64,000 bases of DNA from Lutraria lutraria (GCA_964023205.1 OZ026847.1:1438501-1502500), one strand, 5' to 3'. Positions 43,777 through 55,090 are shown, counted from the first letter of the stretch. The notes: a model not told the origin generated them from the letters alone. Translations and numbers: made by a program.

Positions 43777-44910
43777 AGCTCGCATGTCACAAAGTGACAA
43801 AGTGAGCTGTTAGGATCACTCTCCGTCCGGCGTCGTGCGTCATCAAACTTTATGTTGAGACCACACTAGGGGCCATATTTATAGCTCAATTTTAGCAAAA
43901 CTGGGTCAGAATGTTAATGTCAACAAAATCTCGGACGAGTTTGATATTGGGCCATTTTGGGTAAAAAACTAGGTCACCAGGGCCAAATAAGGGAAAACCT
44001 TGTGAACACTTAGAAATAGAAATAGAAATCACTGTTTTGACTGGATCTTCATGAAACTTTGTCAGAATGTTTGATAATGGGTCATTTCCGGTGAAAAACT
44101 AGGTCACTAGGTCAAATTGCTGGAAAACCTTGTGAACACTCTATAAGTCACTGTTTTGATTGGATGATCATGAAACCTTGTCAAAATGTTTGTCTTCATA
44201 ATATCTTGGACGACTTCGAACATGGGTCATCTTGGGTCAAAAACTAGGTCGCTAGGTCAAATCTTATGAAAAACCATGTTAACACTGTAGATGTCCCAGT
44301 TTTAATTGGATCTTCACAAAACCTTGTCAGAATGTTTGCCTCAATGATATGTGGGTCAAGGTTGAACATGAGTCAGCCGGGGTCAAAAACTGGGACACCA
44401 GGTCAAATCTTAGGTAAAAATCTTGTAAAAGCTCTAAATGTCATGGTTTTAATTGGATCTTGGCCAAACCTTGTCAGATTGTTTGTCTTAATGATATTAA
44501 GGACAGGTTTAAATATGGGTCACCTAGGGTCAAAAACCAGGTCACAAGGTCAAATCTTAGGAAAACCTTATTAACACTGTAGATGTCAAATTTTGATCGT
44601 ATCTTCACCAAACCTAGTCAGAATGTTTGTCTTAATGATATGTAAGACAAATTCGAACATAGGTCGTCTGGGGTCAAAAACTAGGTCACGAGGTCAAATC
44701 TTAGGAAAACCTTGTCTATGCTGTAGTTTTCATGGTTGTGATTGGATCTTCACCAAATTTTGTCAGAATGTTTGTCTTATTTATATGTAGGACAAGTTCT
44801 AACATGAGTCACCTGGGGTCAAAAACTAGGTCACCGGTTCAAAACAATGTTTTAATGAGTGAACAGTGATTGTCATGTGAGCGATATAGAGCCATCTTGG
44901 CCCTCTTGTT
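43777..44910 (+). mobile_element. AGCTC...CCCTCTTGTT element with ~147-bp internal repeats
   Basis: Starts after TTTTT with AGCTCGCATGTCACAAAGTG, whose core TGTCACAAAGTGACA is a hairpin. Ends GAGCGATATAGAGCCATCTT then GGCCCTCTTGTT. The body is about six units sharing AAAAACTAGGTCAC, AGGTCAAATCTTAGGAAAAC and CTTGTCAGAATGTTTGTC, spaced about 147 bases. No protein is encoded. It resembles non-autonomous Helentron derivatives with tandem cores. Confidence 0.65.
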
Positions 44911-45110
44911 GAATTAACATTGCCGTCTTATTTGATGACAGATTTCAAAGCAGTTTTCGGTATTCTGTATCGGAAATGTTTATCTAGGGAACCGTGCCTC
45001 AGAATTTTGATACTTTGAGGCTTTTAAAAGAATGCCCTTTATTCACATGGTGGCTTTACTTGGATGTGGCAGCTATGCCAGCTAACACAGGTTAGACTGT
45101 TCTGTTCATT

Positions 45111-47537
45111 ATACCCCCAGATATGAAATATATGGGGGCTATATTGGATTCACGCTTGTCGGTCGGTCGGTCCGTGCGTCTGTAGACACAATTTGTCTGG
45201 AGAATTTCTCAGCAAGTACTCACAGGATCTCAATGAAACTTCACAGAAGTGATCAGTAGTAAGCCTAGTTGTGCATGCTTTAAGCATTTTTCGTTCGGAT
45301 TAATCTTCACTGAGTTATAGCCCTTTGTTGTTTTTAGCTCACCAGAGCACGAATGTGCTCAGGGTGAGCTTTTGTGATCGCCCTGCGTCCATCGTGCGTC
45401 GTTACGAATACGTGGCGTCCATGTTTACTTAAAACAACATCTCCTCCTACAACGCTATGCCGATTGCAACCAAACTTGGCTGGAATGATCCTTGGGTGGT
45501 CCCCTTTCAAAGTTGTTCAAAAAATTAAATTTCATTAAAATTCTGGTTGCTATGGCAACAAATTGAAAAAACTTAAAAAATGTTCTTGTCTGAAACCACA
45601 GGGCCTAGAGCTGAGATATTTGGTATGTAGCATTGTCTAATGGAACTCTACAAAGATTGTTCAAATTATTCCCCTAGAGTCAAAATTGGCTCCGCCCCGG
45701 GGGTAACTTGATTTTACATAGACTTATATAGGAAATTAAAAAAATCTTCTTGTCAAAAACTACAATGCCTAGAGCTTTGATATTTGATGTGTAGCATAGT
45801 CTAGTGGACCTCTACCAAGTTTGTTCAATTTATTGCCCTAGGGTCAAAATTGGCCCCGCCCCGGGGGGTCACTTGATTTATATAGATTTATATAGGGAAA
45901 TTAAAAAAATCTTCTTCTCCAAAACCGCAAGGCCTAGAGCTTAGATATTTTGTATGTGGCATTGTCTAGTGGACCTCTACCAAGTTTGTTGAAATTATGG
46001 CCCCGGGGTCAAAATTGGCCCTGCCCTGGGGTTTATTCTATTTTATATAGGAAAATTTTAAAAATCTTCTTCTCCGAAACCACAAGGCCTAGAGCTAAGA
46101 TATTTGGCATATAGCATTGTCTAGTGGACCTCTACCAAGTTTGTTCAAATTATGGCCCCGGGGTCAAAATTAGCCGTGCCCTGGGGTTTATTCTATTTTA
46201 TATCGGAAAATTTAAAAAATCTTCTCCGAAACCACAAGGCCTAGAGCTAAGATATTTGGTATGTAGCATTGTCTAGTGGACCTCTACCAAGTTTGTTCAA
46301 ATTATTGCCCTAGGGTCAAAATTGGCCCCGCCCCGGGGGTCACTTGATTTATATAGACTTATATAGGAAAATTTAAAAATTCTTCTTCTCCAAAACCACA
46401 AGGCCTAGAGCTAAGATATTTGGTATGTAGCATTATCTAGTGGACCTCTACCAAGTTTGTTCAAATTATTGCCCTAGGGTCAAATTTGGCCCTGCCCTGG
46501 GGTTTATTCTATTTTATATAGGAAAATTTAAAAAATCTTCTTCTCCGAAACCACAAGGCCTAGAGCTAAGATATTTGGTATGTAGCATTGTCTAGTGGAC
46601 CTCTACCAAGTTTGTTCAAATTATTGCCCTAGGGTCAAAATTGGCCCCGCCCCGGGGGTCACTTGATTTATATAGACTTATATAGGAAAATTTAAAAATC
46701 TTCTCCGAAACCACAAGGCCTAGAGCTTAGATATTTTGTATGTGGCATTGTGTAGTGGACCTCTACCAAGTTTGTTCAAATTATGGCCCCGGGGTCAAAA
46801 TTAGCCCTGCCCTGGGGTTTATTCTATTTTATATAGGAAAATTTTAAAAAATCTTCTTCTCCGAAACCACAAGGCCTTAAGAGCTAAGATATTTGGTATC
46901 TAGCTTTGTCTAATGGACCTCTTTTAAATCTGTTCATATAATGGCCATGGGATAAAAAACGGCCCAGATGGGTCACTTGATCTTACTTAGACTCGTATAG
47001 AAAACTTCAACAATGTTAATCTCCAAATGACCTTTTCTCCTGGTGAGCATTTATAAGGCCATCATGGCCCTCTTGTTCTACAGTATATACAATAGGCAAA
47101 TTTTGTCCGGACAATTTCTTAGCGACTACTCACAGGATTTCAATGAAACTTCACAGAAGTAATAAGTACTTAGCCTAGTTGTGCATGCTTAAAGCATTTT
47201 TCCTTTGGATTGATTTTCACTGAGTTATAAGCCCTTTGTTGTTTTTTTACAGTATATGCAATATGCAAATTTTGTCCTGACTATTTCTCATTGACTACTG
47301 ACAGGAATTCAATAAACTTCTCAGAAGTGATAAGTAGTTAGCCTAGTTGTGCATGCATTAAGCTTGTCTTGGTTGGTTAAATTTTCACTGAGTTATGGCC
47401 CTTTGGTGTTTTTTATACAGTGTATATACAATATCTCAGTAACTACTCATAGGAATTCAATGACACTTCACAGAAGTTATAAAAAGTAAGCCAAGTAATG
47501 CATGCAATAACCAGGTTTTGTTTGGATTAATTTTCAC
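45111..47537 (+). mobile_element. ATACCCCC element, interrupted copy
   Basis: Begins ATACCCCCAGATATGAAATA and matches 50949-51954, but is split at 45335 by the 45336-47077 insertion. It resumes at 47078 with CTACAGTATATACAATAGGC and breaks off near 47537 without its right end. Confidence 0.7.
45336..47077 (+). mobile_element. AGCTCACC...CCCTCTTGTT element inserted in an ATACCCCC element
   Basis: Starts AGCTCACCAGAGCACGAATG with hairpin AGAGCACGAATGTGCTC and a matching GGTGAGCT. Ends CTGGTGAGCATTTATAAGG, then CCATCATGGCCCTCTTGTT. Its core has about eight units of roughly 180-200 bases (AAACCACAAGGCCTAGAGCT, GTGGACCTCTACCAAGTTTG, GGGTCAAAATTGGCCCCGCC). Comparison with the uninterrupted copy at 51171-51200 shows insertion after a T run with no target duplication. 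Confidence 0.75.
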
Positions 47538-48140
47538 TAGTGAATTACTAGTTAGTACACATAAGCGGTCTTATTGTGATAGAATATAATAAAATGTGCC
47601 CTTTATGGTTTCAAATCAAATAGGAACAATTTCGAAAACACGAGAAAATTACTAGAACTTCAAATATGACTTAAAGTAAACTTTTGGTGAAGATTATGAA
47701 AACATATACATCACTGTTTATATCTGCCTGGCTGGAATCTTCCAAGGAGGGAGTGACATGGTCAGTTGAGGCAGGTATGTTAGTGCCCATGGGTGGATGC
47801 AAGCCTGGAGAGGAAATGTTGAATTGAATCATATTTTAAAGCACTGCTAAGATGGCTGCACAAAATTACACATAAAGTGTACTGGAAAATCAGTTATTTT
47901 TGCATAATATAATTTTCAAGGTTGAATTTAGTCAGATTATCAAAATCATTGTACATCTATACTTCAAACAACTGACCCTCATATTTTGAAAATTTTAAAA
48001 ACATGAAATCTTAACCAGCACAAATAAGTCCATATAAGAAATTGGACAAGGTTAAGGACTGTTAAAGTAAGAAATTTAGCATATTTGAAATAGGACGGCC
48101 ATAGAAATGGTGATAAATTGTTTGTACACTGACAAAGTAC

Positions 48141-48440
48141 CTTCAGTATTAGTATCTGTAGTCATCTGACAGTACTTGGCCTCACTGGGGATATGAAGGA
48201 TATGATTATTATGTTGTCTTGAAGGCAGTGGGTCTGTTTCTTTCGGGAGAGGCAGCAGAGTCCTTTCTTCTCCGGGAGACAGTATAGCAGTTTCCTCTGG
48301 CGGTAATACAACAGACTGGTCCACAAATCCTTCGTTCTCCATATTATCATCCACATCCTCCAGCTGGTTTACTGTCTATGCGAAACAGGGCAGTTTCTGA
48401 CCTGTCTGATTATACAGGTACTGGACTCCGACCAGCTCAC
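48141..48440 (-). pseudogene. Family copy 1, exon E
   Basis: ELVGVQYLYNQTGQKLPCFA, TAG (48376-48378), then TVNQLEDVDDNMENEGFVDQ and an acidic, proline-rich linker to TTDTNTE. Exactly 300 bases between TTTGTAG and GTACTT. Confidence 0.55.
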
Positions 48441-48930
48441 CTACAAATACATAGAGAATTGTTCCCGAGATGAAGAAAGTTTTATCACATGAGACTTAGA
48501 AAGCTTAAATTAGTGTTTATATCCTGTATATACAATACAGCTAATTTCTAATATGAATTCAAGCCTTGATAGGCCTTACGATCTTGTCATTTGGACTGCT
48601 GTGTTATGCTTTATACATGTTATGAGCTCAAGAAAATAGTTCCCAATAAGTTCTCATAAGATTGATGAAAACAATTGAATGAAACAATCAATGTAGTGAC
48701 AGAGTAATTAAACATCTCAGAACCTAAATTAATATTGATGGTGTCACTTCTTCGTCTATGAGCAGCCATTACAGCATGTTGTACACTGAAGCATGGTAAA
48801 GCTGAAGATATAAATATTGTACATAGTAAATTATAAAACATCTCACTTGATCTGCTCAAGTTTTAAACAGTCCGGTTTATATGCTTACATTGTTACATCA
48901 AATATGGTAGTTTGATTCATTTACACATAC

Positions 48931-49150
48931 CTGTATACTTGGCGGGTGCCTTCAAATCAGAGAAGAATGGCTTCCCGCAAAGTTCCTGCCAGAGCATGTT
49001 GGTGTGATGCATCAAGGGACCACTGTAAGTTCTGGGTGTCAAACTTGCTTTCTTGTCACTAGCAGTAGCCTCCGCACCCCTGTCTGCATTACACCCTAAA
49101 GATAATGCCAAGCAAGTAGTACTGAAAGTTCGTGTCCTTGGCTAGAGTTC
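48931..49150 (-). pseudogene. Family copy 1, exon D, one frameshift
   Basis: TLAKDTNFQYYLLGIIFR, then a one-base shift, NADRGAEATASDKKASLTPR through LWQELCGKPFFSDLKAPAKY. Acceptor TTTGCAG, donor GTATGT. It joins the next exon as KYTG/ELVG in frame. Confidence 0.55.
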
Positions 49151-49226
49151 CTGCAAAGTGTTTGAAAAAGACTGAGTTAATAGATGAAGACACATAATCA
49201 TGTAGCAGGTACAGGTAGCTTTATAC

Positions 49227-49367
49227 CTCCTTTCTTCACAGTGGATACCCTTGGGTAAAGTTTGACACCTGGAGGGTCCTGAAGACAGCCAACATGTTGA
49301 CTCTGCTTGGTCTAGATTTTAGCCATCTTGACCAGGTCATTAAGGGGTACTCCACTGGAATCTAGCC
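49227..49367 (-). pseudogene. Family copy 1, exon C
   Basis: LDSSGVPLNDLVKMAKI, TAG (49312-49314), TKQSQHVGCLQDPPGVKLYP and RVSTVKKGG, bounded by TTCATAG and a GTATAA donor. Confidence 0.55.
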
Positions 49368-50052
49368 CTATGAAAACATGAAGTAATTCATAAATAATTA
49401 TCTGTATATATAATTATGATTGTATTAGCCACAAACTATTAAACACATTTTTTCTTTTATGTATAACAATTTTATTGTCAAAAATGAATTTGAAGTCTTG
49501 CTTGTTCTGGCGACGAAATGACTTGCCATCACTTGTTATAGCAACCATCGTCGGATACCCACGGTCGTTGCCTCCGCTCCGCTACGTACACCTCCCATGG
49601 GATTTTTCTTTACCAATTCGCCGTTTCGATAAATAACTAAAACCGTATTCTGAAAACTTTTAATTGTAGATAAACAGAACAAACATTTTCTCGTGGGCAC
49701 AACCATTTTCACTTGTGTCTCCACGCCGGAGAGTATCGAAAATGTAAGCGTCTTTTCTATTGGTTAATGTATATTCTGTTCTATTCTATGAAAACGGTGA
49801 ATCGGTAAAGAAAAATCCAACGGGAGATGTACGTAGCGGATGTCCGACGATGTATAGCAACAAGCTGTAAATCCTAGTACACCTCTAAAATTAGAACCTG
49901 AATAGTGCCCCCAGCCTGGAACTCATATCACTGAGAGTCGTCTTAATGAATCACAGTAAAATATTGTGGGTTTTACAGATTCAAATTGGCTTGTCTGATC
50001 TGTACCGAAAGATAAAATCACATAAAATTATGAAGTAGAATAATAAATTTAC

Positions 50053-50195
50053 ATCTTGCCATCTAGTGAGCCAATCAGTCTCCTATGAGACCAGTTGTCT
50101 TCTTGATGCTCCTGTTGGTGCGTCTGCAGTGTCGGCCGACTTCATGCTGGGGTGATACACCTGATGATATCTTGGTCTGATGGATCCACAACACC
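50053..50195 (-). pseudogene. Family copy 1, exon B
   Basis: One frame gives DPSDQDIIRCITPA, TGA, then WSHRRLIGSLDGKM, reaching a GTAAAT donor. An alternative frame is open longer but less convincing, so this exon is the least certain. Confidence 0.3.
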
Positions 50196-50334
50196 CTGAA
50201 GAACATTCTTCTCTCTTGGCCCTCCTCAATAGAGCATTATATACTATTTATATAGTCTTGGCATATTTTAAAAATGCAACCACTAAGCCAAGCTTTTAAG
50301 TGGTGATAGAGTTGAAGATTATTACTAGCATTAC

Positions 50335-50459
50335 TGGATCTGGATACAATGCTATCCAGATCTTTTTCAGCCCTTCCCCTTCAGTAAGCGCAGAGCTAAG
50401 GACCTGACAGTGCTCATTTCCTTCATTAGTGACCCACATCGCTGTACCTCTACTGGAAC
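50335..50459 (-). pseudogene. Family copy 1, N-terminal exon A
   Basis: SSRGTAMWVTNEGNEHCQVL then SSALTEGEGLKKIW after the acceptor TTTTCAG. No stop within it. The true first exon was not found. Confidence 0.45.
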
Positions 50460-50948
50460 CTGAAAAGAAAATGTCTTATTATGACATAGTAAATGAAGCC
50501 ATCTTTTATCATGGATCAATTGGAGTTTATTGTCCGTTCTGCCCATATATGGTCATTTACAGACAATGCAAGTTCCAGTGGTGGAGGAAATTCTGTTCTC
50601 GAGAGAGAAACACCGATCTATGACAAGTAACTGGCAACTTTCCTATTTTATGCAAGGAAATCCCTTGTGAATTATTGAACTGCTGCCCTGAGTGGGACAC
50701 AAACTCGTGTCTAGTAAGTTCACTGGTCTACTGGCTTTTGAACGATTTATTATTGGGGAACGCCGTATCTACCTATCATTCGGCAAAGCTAGGCAACATG
50801 GTCAGGTCTCAACATTGAAAAACGAAACTTGTCATGAATTACCAACAGTATTGGTAATATTTAGGAAATATTTTATAATAAAAACATAATATTTATGATT
50901 CCTATAAATGTCAGTAAATTTGTTATTTATCATAGTGACAACATAACT

Positions 50949-51954
50949 ATACCCCTAGATATGAAATATATGGGGGCTATATTGGATTCACGCTTGACGG
51001 TCCGTCAGTCGGTCGGTCCGTGTGTCTGTAGACACAATTTGTCCGGAGATTTTCTCAGCAACTACTTACAGGATTTCAATGAAACTTCACAGACGTGATC
51101 AGTAGTAAGCCTAGTTGTGCATGCTTAAAGCATTTTTCGTTCGGATTACTTTTCACTGAGTTATAGCCCTTTGTTGTTTTTATACAGTATATACAATAGG
51201 CAAATTTTGTCCGGACAATTTCTCAGCAACTACTCACAGGATTTCAACAAAACTGTGCAGAAGTAATAAGTAGTTAGCCTAGTTGTGCATGCTTAAATCA
51301 TTTTTCATTTGGATTGATTTTCACTGAGTTATAGCCCTTTGTTTTTTTCTACAGTATATACAATAGGCACATTTTGTCCCGACTATTTCTCATTGACTAT
51401 TGCCAGGAATTCAATAAAACTTCTCAGAAGTGATAAGTAGTTAGCCTAGTTGTGCATGCATTAAGCTTGTCTTGGTTGGTTAAATTTTCACTGAGTTATG
51501 GCCCTTTGTTGTTTTTTATACGGTGTATATACAATATCTCAGTAACTACTCATAGGAATTCAATGAAACTTCACAGAAGTTATAAAAAGTAAGCCAAGTT
51601 GTGCATGCAATAACCAGGTTTTGTTTGGATTAATTTTCACTGAGTTATGGCCCTTTGTTTTATACAATTAGGTAAATTTTGCCCGTACCATTTCTCAGCA
51701 ACTACATGCAGGAATTCAGTGAAACTTCTTAGAAGTGATAAGTAGTTTGCCAAGTTGTGCATGTCCACAATAGGTTTTGTCCAAGTAAATTTTAATGAGT
51801 TATGGCCCTTTGTTATTTTTTATATAATGTATATTTAGAAACTGGTCAGGATATATCTAAGCAACAATTTGCAGGTATTAAAAAAATGAAAATGCATTAT
51901 ATTTCCCTCTGTAAAATGTAACAATAACTGTGTCAAGGCCGCATCTGGGGGTAT
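50949..51954 (+). mobile_element. ATACCCC element, complete copy
   Basis: ATACCCCTAGAT and ATCTGGGGGTAT are inverted ends of 12 bases with one mismatch. The inside is a tandem core of about 145-bp units (CAATTTCTCAGCAACTACTC, CACTGAGTTATGGCCCTTTG). No coding capacity. Confidence 0.7.
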
Positions 51955-52078
51955 TCATCACCTTTAGTGATGGTTCTAGTGTCACTTATAATTACCAAAC
52001 TGGAATCATTTGTCAAACATCCAGTAGCTAGAATCAGAATTGTATATAAATGAGACAAAAATGCCTATATGTAGCTTA

Positions 52079-52138
52079 CCTGCAAGCTTACTGGTAATTT
52101 TCTTTTGTAGGTCGCTGGTTCGAATCCGGCTCGCAGGA
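52079..52138 (+). pseudogene. Decayed tRNA-Tyr-like sequence
   Basis: The 3' half, TTGTAGGTCGCTGGTTCGAA then TCCGGCTCGCAGG, closely matches the end of eukaryotic tRNA-Tyr. The 5' end CCTGC can pair with GCAGG. The D and anticodon arms are shortened (60 bases in total), so it is a pseudogene or SINE head. Confidence 0.5.
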
Positions 52139-52326
52139 ATTTTTGTTATTTATGTCTTTCAATAAAATATATAAAATGTTGCTTGTGTCAGGTTTATTCT
52201 TCTACTTTTTGTAACATTATACTATAGTACCCCATTACACATACATACATGTATGGTGGAACTGATTGTGAATAATCAATTAAGAACACTAACAGCTATA
52301 TGAATATGCAAGTAATTAACATTTTT

Positions 52327-53102
52327 AGTTCACCAGAGCATAAAGTGCTCAAGGTGAGCTATTCAGAGTGATCATGTGATGTCCGTCCATCAACAATTAC
52401 TTTGAACAACATCTTCTTAAGCAGTTGGCCAATTTCAACAAAACTTCACAGCGATATTCCTAGCATGAAGCTCTACCAAAGTTGTTAAACAAATTAAAGT
52501 TCAGTAACAACTCAGGTTGCAAGGCATGGCAACCAACTTCAATTCTTCTTGTTTCAATTAAATCACAGGGCTAATATAGCTTAGATATTTGATGTGTAGC
52601 ATTATCTCTTTGGGCTTATATAGGAAATTTCACAAAATCTTCTTGTCAGAAACTACAGTGCCTAGAGCTCAGATATTTGGTGTCTAGCTCACTTAAATTT
52701 GTTCAAATCATGATCCTGAGGTCTAAATTGACTCAGCCTCAGTGATAACTTGATGTACATGTATTATAGGCTTATACAGGAAAAGTTTAAAAAATCATCT
52801 TGTCAAAAACTACAAAGTCTATAGAGCAAAGATATTTGGTATGTAGTATTATCTAGTAGACCTCAACCAGATTTGGTCAATATTTGGCCATGGGATCAAA
52901 TTTAGATCCGCCCCGGGGATAGGTTGGTTTTATTTAGGCTCATATAGCAAATTTTGAAAATCTTCATATCAGAAACCACAAGTGCTTTAGGTGTGATTAT
53001 TGACTAGTAGACCTCGGGTCAAAATTGACTTCCCGGGGGTCAATTGATTAACCAATTGGTCTTTTTTCTGGTGAGCGATATAGGGTATATGGCTCTCTTG
53101 TT
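52327..53102 (+). mobile_element. AGTTCACC...CTCTCTTGTT element
   Basis: Starts after TTTTT as AGTTCACCAGAGCATAAAG and ends GGTGAGCGATATAGGG through GGCTCTCTTGTT. It shares CTTAGATATTTG and GTGTAGCATTATCT with the 45336 element. The next family member begins four bases later. Confidence 0.65.
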
Positions 53103-53106
53103 TATT

Positions 53107-54213
53107 ACCTCACCAGAGCACAAAGTGCTCAAGGTGAGCTATTGTGATCATGTGTTGTCTGTCGTCCTTGCATGCATGTGTCCGTCAGTATGTCAACATT
53201 TGCTTTAAAAAACATCTTTCTTAAGCAGTTGGGCAATTTCAACGAAACTTTACAGGGATGTTACTTGCATTAAGCTCTACTAAAGTTGTTCAAAAAATTA
53301 AATTTCATTAAAAAATCTGGTTGTCATGGCAACCAATAGGAAAAACTTTTAAAATCTTCTTGTCCGAAACCACAGGGCCTAGAGCTTAGATATTTGGTGT
53401 GTAACTGTTAAAGTGGACCTCTACCAAGTTTATTCAAATTATGGTCCTGGGATTAAAATTGGCTATGCCCCAGGGGTAACTTTTGCATATAGATCTACTT
53501 ATATAGGAAAATTTTTAAAATCTTGTCAGAAACTACATTTTCAAGACATTAGATATCTGGTGTGTAGCATCGTCTAGTGGACCTCTTCCAAGATTGTTCT
53601 AGTCGTGGCCCCATGGTCAAAATTGGCTCCGCCCCGGGGTTTACTCTATTTCATATAGGAAAATTTAAAAAATCTTTTTTGAAACCACAAGTCATACAGT
53701 TTAAATATTATGCATTGTCTAGTGGATCTGTACTAAGATTGTTTGAAGTATGGCCCTCGAGTCAAAATTGCCCCCCCCCCCCCCCCCCCAGGGTTTACTC
53801 AATTTTGTGTTGGCGGGCATATATAGGAAAATTTATAAAATCTTATTGTCAGAAACTACATTACCTAGACATTAGATATTTGGTGTGTAGCATCGTTGTG
53901 CTCTTCTACCAAGATAAGTTGTGACCCCTCCGTGGGGTCAAAATTGGGTCCGGCCGGGGTTTATTTGATATTACATGGACTTATATAGGACAATTTGTAA
54001 GAAACTACACTGCCTAGAGCTTACATATTTCGGATGTAGCTTAATAAAGTGGACCTGTGTTCATATTACGGCCCTGGGGTAAAAACTAGAGTTGCCCATG
54101 GTCACTTGATTTTACATAGGCTCATAAAGGAAAAAAAGAAAAATATGTCTCTAATAATAATTAAGGTCTTTTTTTCTGATGAGCGATAAAGGGGCCATCA
54201 TGACCCTCCAGTT
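53107..54213 (+). mobile_element. ACCTCACC...CCCTCCAGTT element, tandem to the previous
   Basis: Starts ACCTCACCAGAGCACAAAGT with the usual hairpin and ends TGATGAGCGATAAAGG through CATGACCCTCCAGTT. Head-to-tail with 52327-53102. It includes a 19-base poly-C run and a short open frame that is only repeat. Confidence 0.65.
53771..53789 (+). repeat. Poly-C run of 19
   Basis: Nineteen consecutive C within the element at 53107-54213. Length may not be exact in the assembly. Confidence 0.8.
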
Positions 54214-55012
54214 AATTGTGTACTGGTTCGTATTTGATAAGCTTTAACTCGATATACGTCAAATGAAGTCACATGGGCTTGATGAACTAAATGTATACAT
54301 AGGTACCAAGTCGTTTCAAGAGCATGGAGTTAATACATTGAAGGCGTGAAGTATATGGTATAATATGATGGTAAATATTTGTAGACATTTGCTAGACAAT
54401 AAACTTGGAATGAAACCTATATATACGACCTTACAATGTCCAATGTCAACATGTAATTGTTTGATACAAATAGAAATGTATATTGTTAATTTCAACTTTA
54501 GTTCAATTGCTCAATAAACATGACAGCGAGAGAGGCCGGTTTACACGATGATGACAGATATATTAAATGTAAAGAAAGGTAACGACTAGAAACCACTTAG
54601 TTAAACATTTTAAGTTATAAGTGTTTACCAACATGAGACTCGTAATATTAATGTCATTTTTGTAACAATTTGGGTTATTAGTATAAAAAGTAGACGACAA
54701 AAATCAAACGGTGTTGCGCTTTGATAAACACGACAACATGTTGTCACACCATTTGACAGATTCAAAGTTATGCGAATAAGAAATCAAAGGAGGATGCGTT
54801 TTGATTTTATAGGCAAGGTTAAAGTTTGGTACAAACCACAGAATCACCATTATGCTCCCGATCTATCGATACGGAGGCGTTAAGAGCAAATATGATTCTA
54901 GTGTACAGTGTCATATGCAGAGTCATTTGGCGACTTGTTCAGCGTTAATGGTAGCGCAAGACTCTATGTGTTCATTAGGCTAAAACATCAACCTGCCGAC
55001 AGCTACCTCATA
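54214..55012. other. Intergenic, one weak candidate exon
   Basis: Unrecognised sequence. At 54520-54578 (+) an ATG opens TAREAGLHDDDRYIKCKE and meets a GTAACG donor, a possible first coding exon with no partner found. This is weak evidence. Confidence 0.25.
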
Positions 55013-55090
55013 TGTAAAATTCCGTCTCGTGTGGGATTCGAACTTACATCGTTTAGGGACTAGCCGGAGACCGTAATCACTTGATGACAG
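55013..55090 (-). mobile_element. tRNA-derived SINE head
   Basis: On the - strand TCAAGTGATTACGGTCTCCG and GTAAGTTCGAATCCCACAC lie in A-box/B-box spacing. The B box is intact, but the A-box side is poor and the acceptor stem does not close. Confidence 0.5.

Larger units (their letters stand above)
41880..50459 (-). pseudogene. Multi-exon gene relic of an uncharacterised animal family, copy 1
   Basis: Eight - strand exons read in order and mostly join in phase: 50459-50335, 50195-50053, 49367-49227, 49150-48931, 48440-48141, 43237-43000, 42837-42599 and 42015 to about 41880. A possible further exon begins at 47804. Key blocks are TNEGNEHCQVLSSALTEGEG, QDPPGVKLYPRVSTVKKGG, FQYYLLGI, APAKYTG joined to ELVGVQYLYNQTGQ, HLARFLVELRDESALS, PGVESVTK, GPAQ-stop-PNCNQYTEA, and LLNKKTLLQW joined to YNKEDKAQEQKILLQGLDMP. 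From memory this layout resembles a large, multi-copy, intron-containing family of unknown function in fish and invertebrates, possibly of transposon origin; I cannot name it. Damage: TAG at 49312, 48376 and 43137, TGA at 42801, and frameshifts near 49095 and 42720. Two Helentron-like insertions (43777-44910 and 45336-47077) fall in the intron between the fifth and sixth exons. Confidence 0.6.

Noticed and set aside
44266..44790. Two + strand open frames with repeated NLVRMF motifs
   Set aside because: They are translations of the ~147-bp internal repeats of the 43777-44910 element, not genes.
53577..53924. 115-codon + strand open frame with a proline run
   Set aside because: Lies fully inside the 53107-54213 repeat; the prolines come from the poly-C run.
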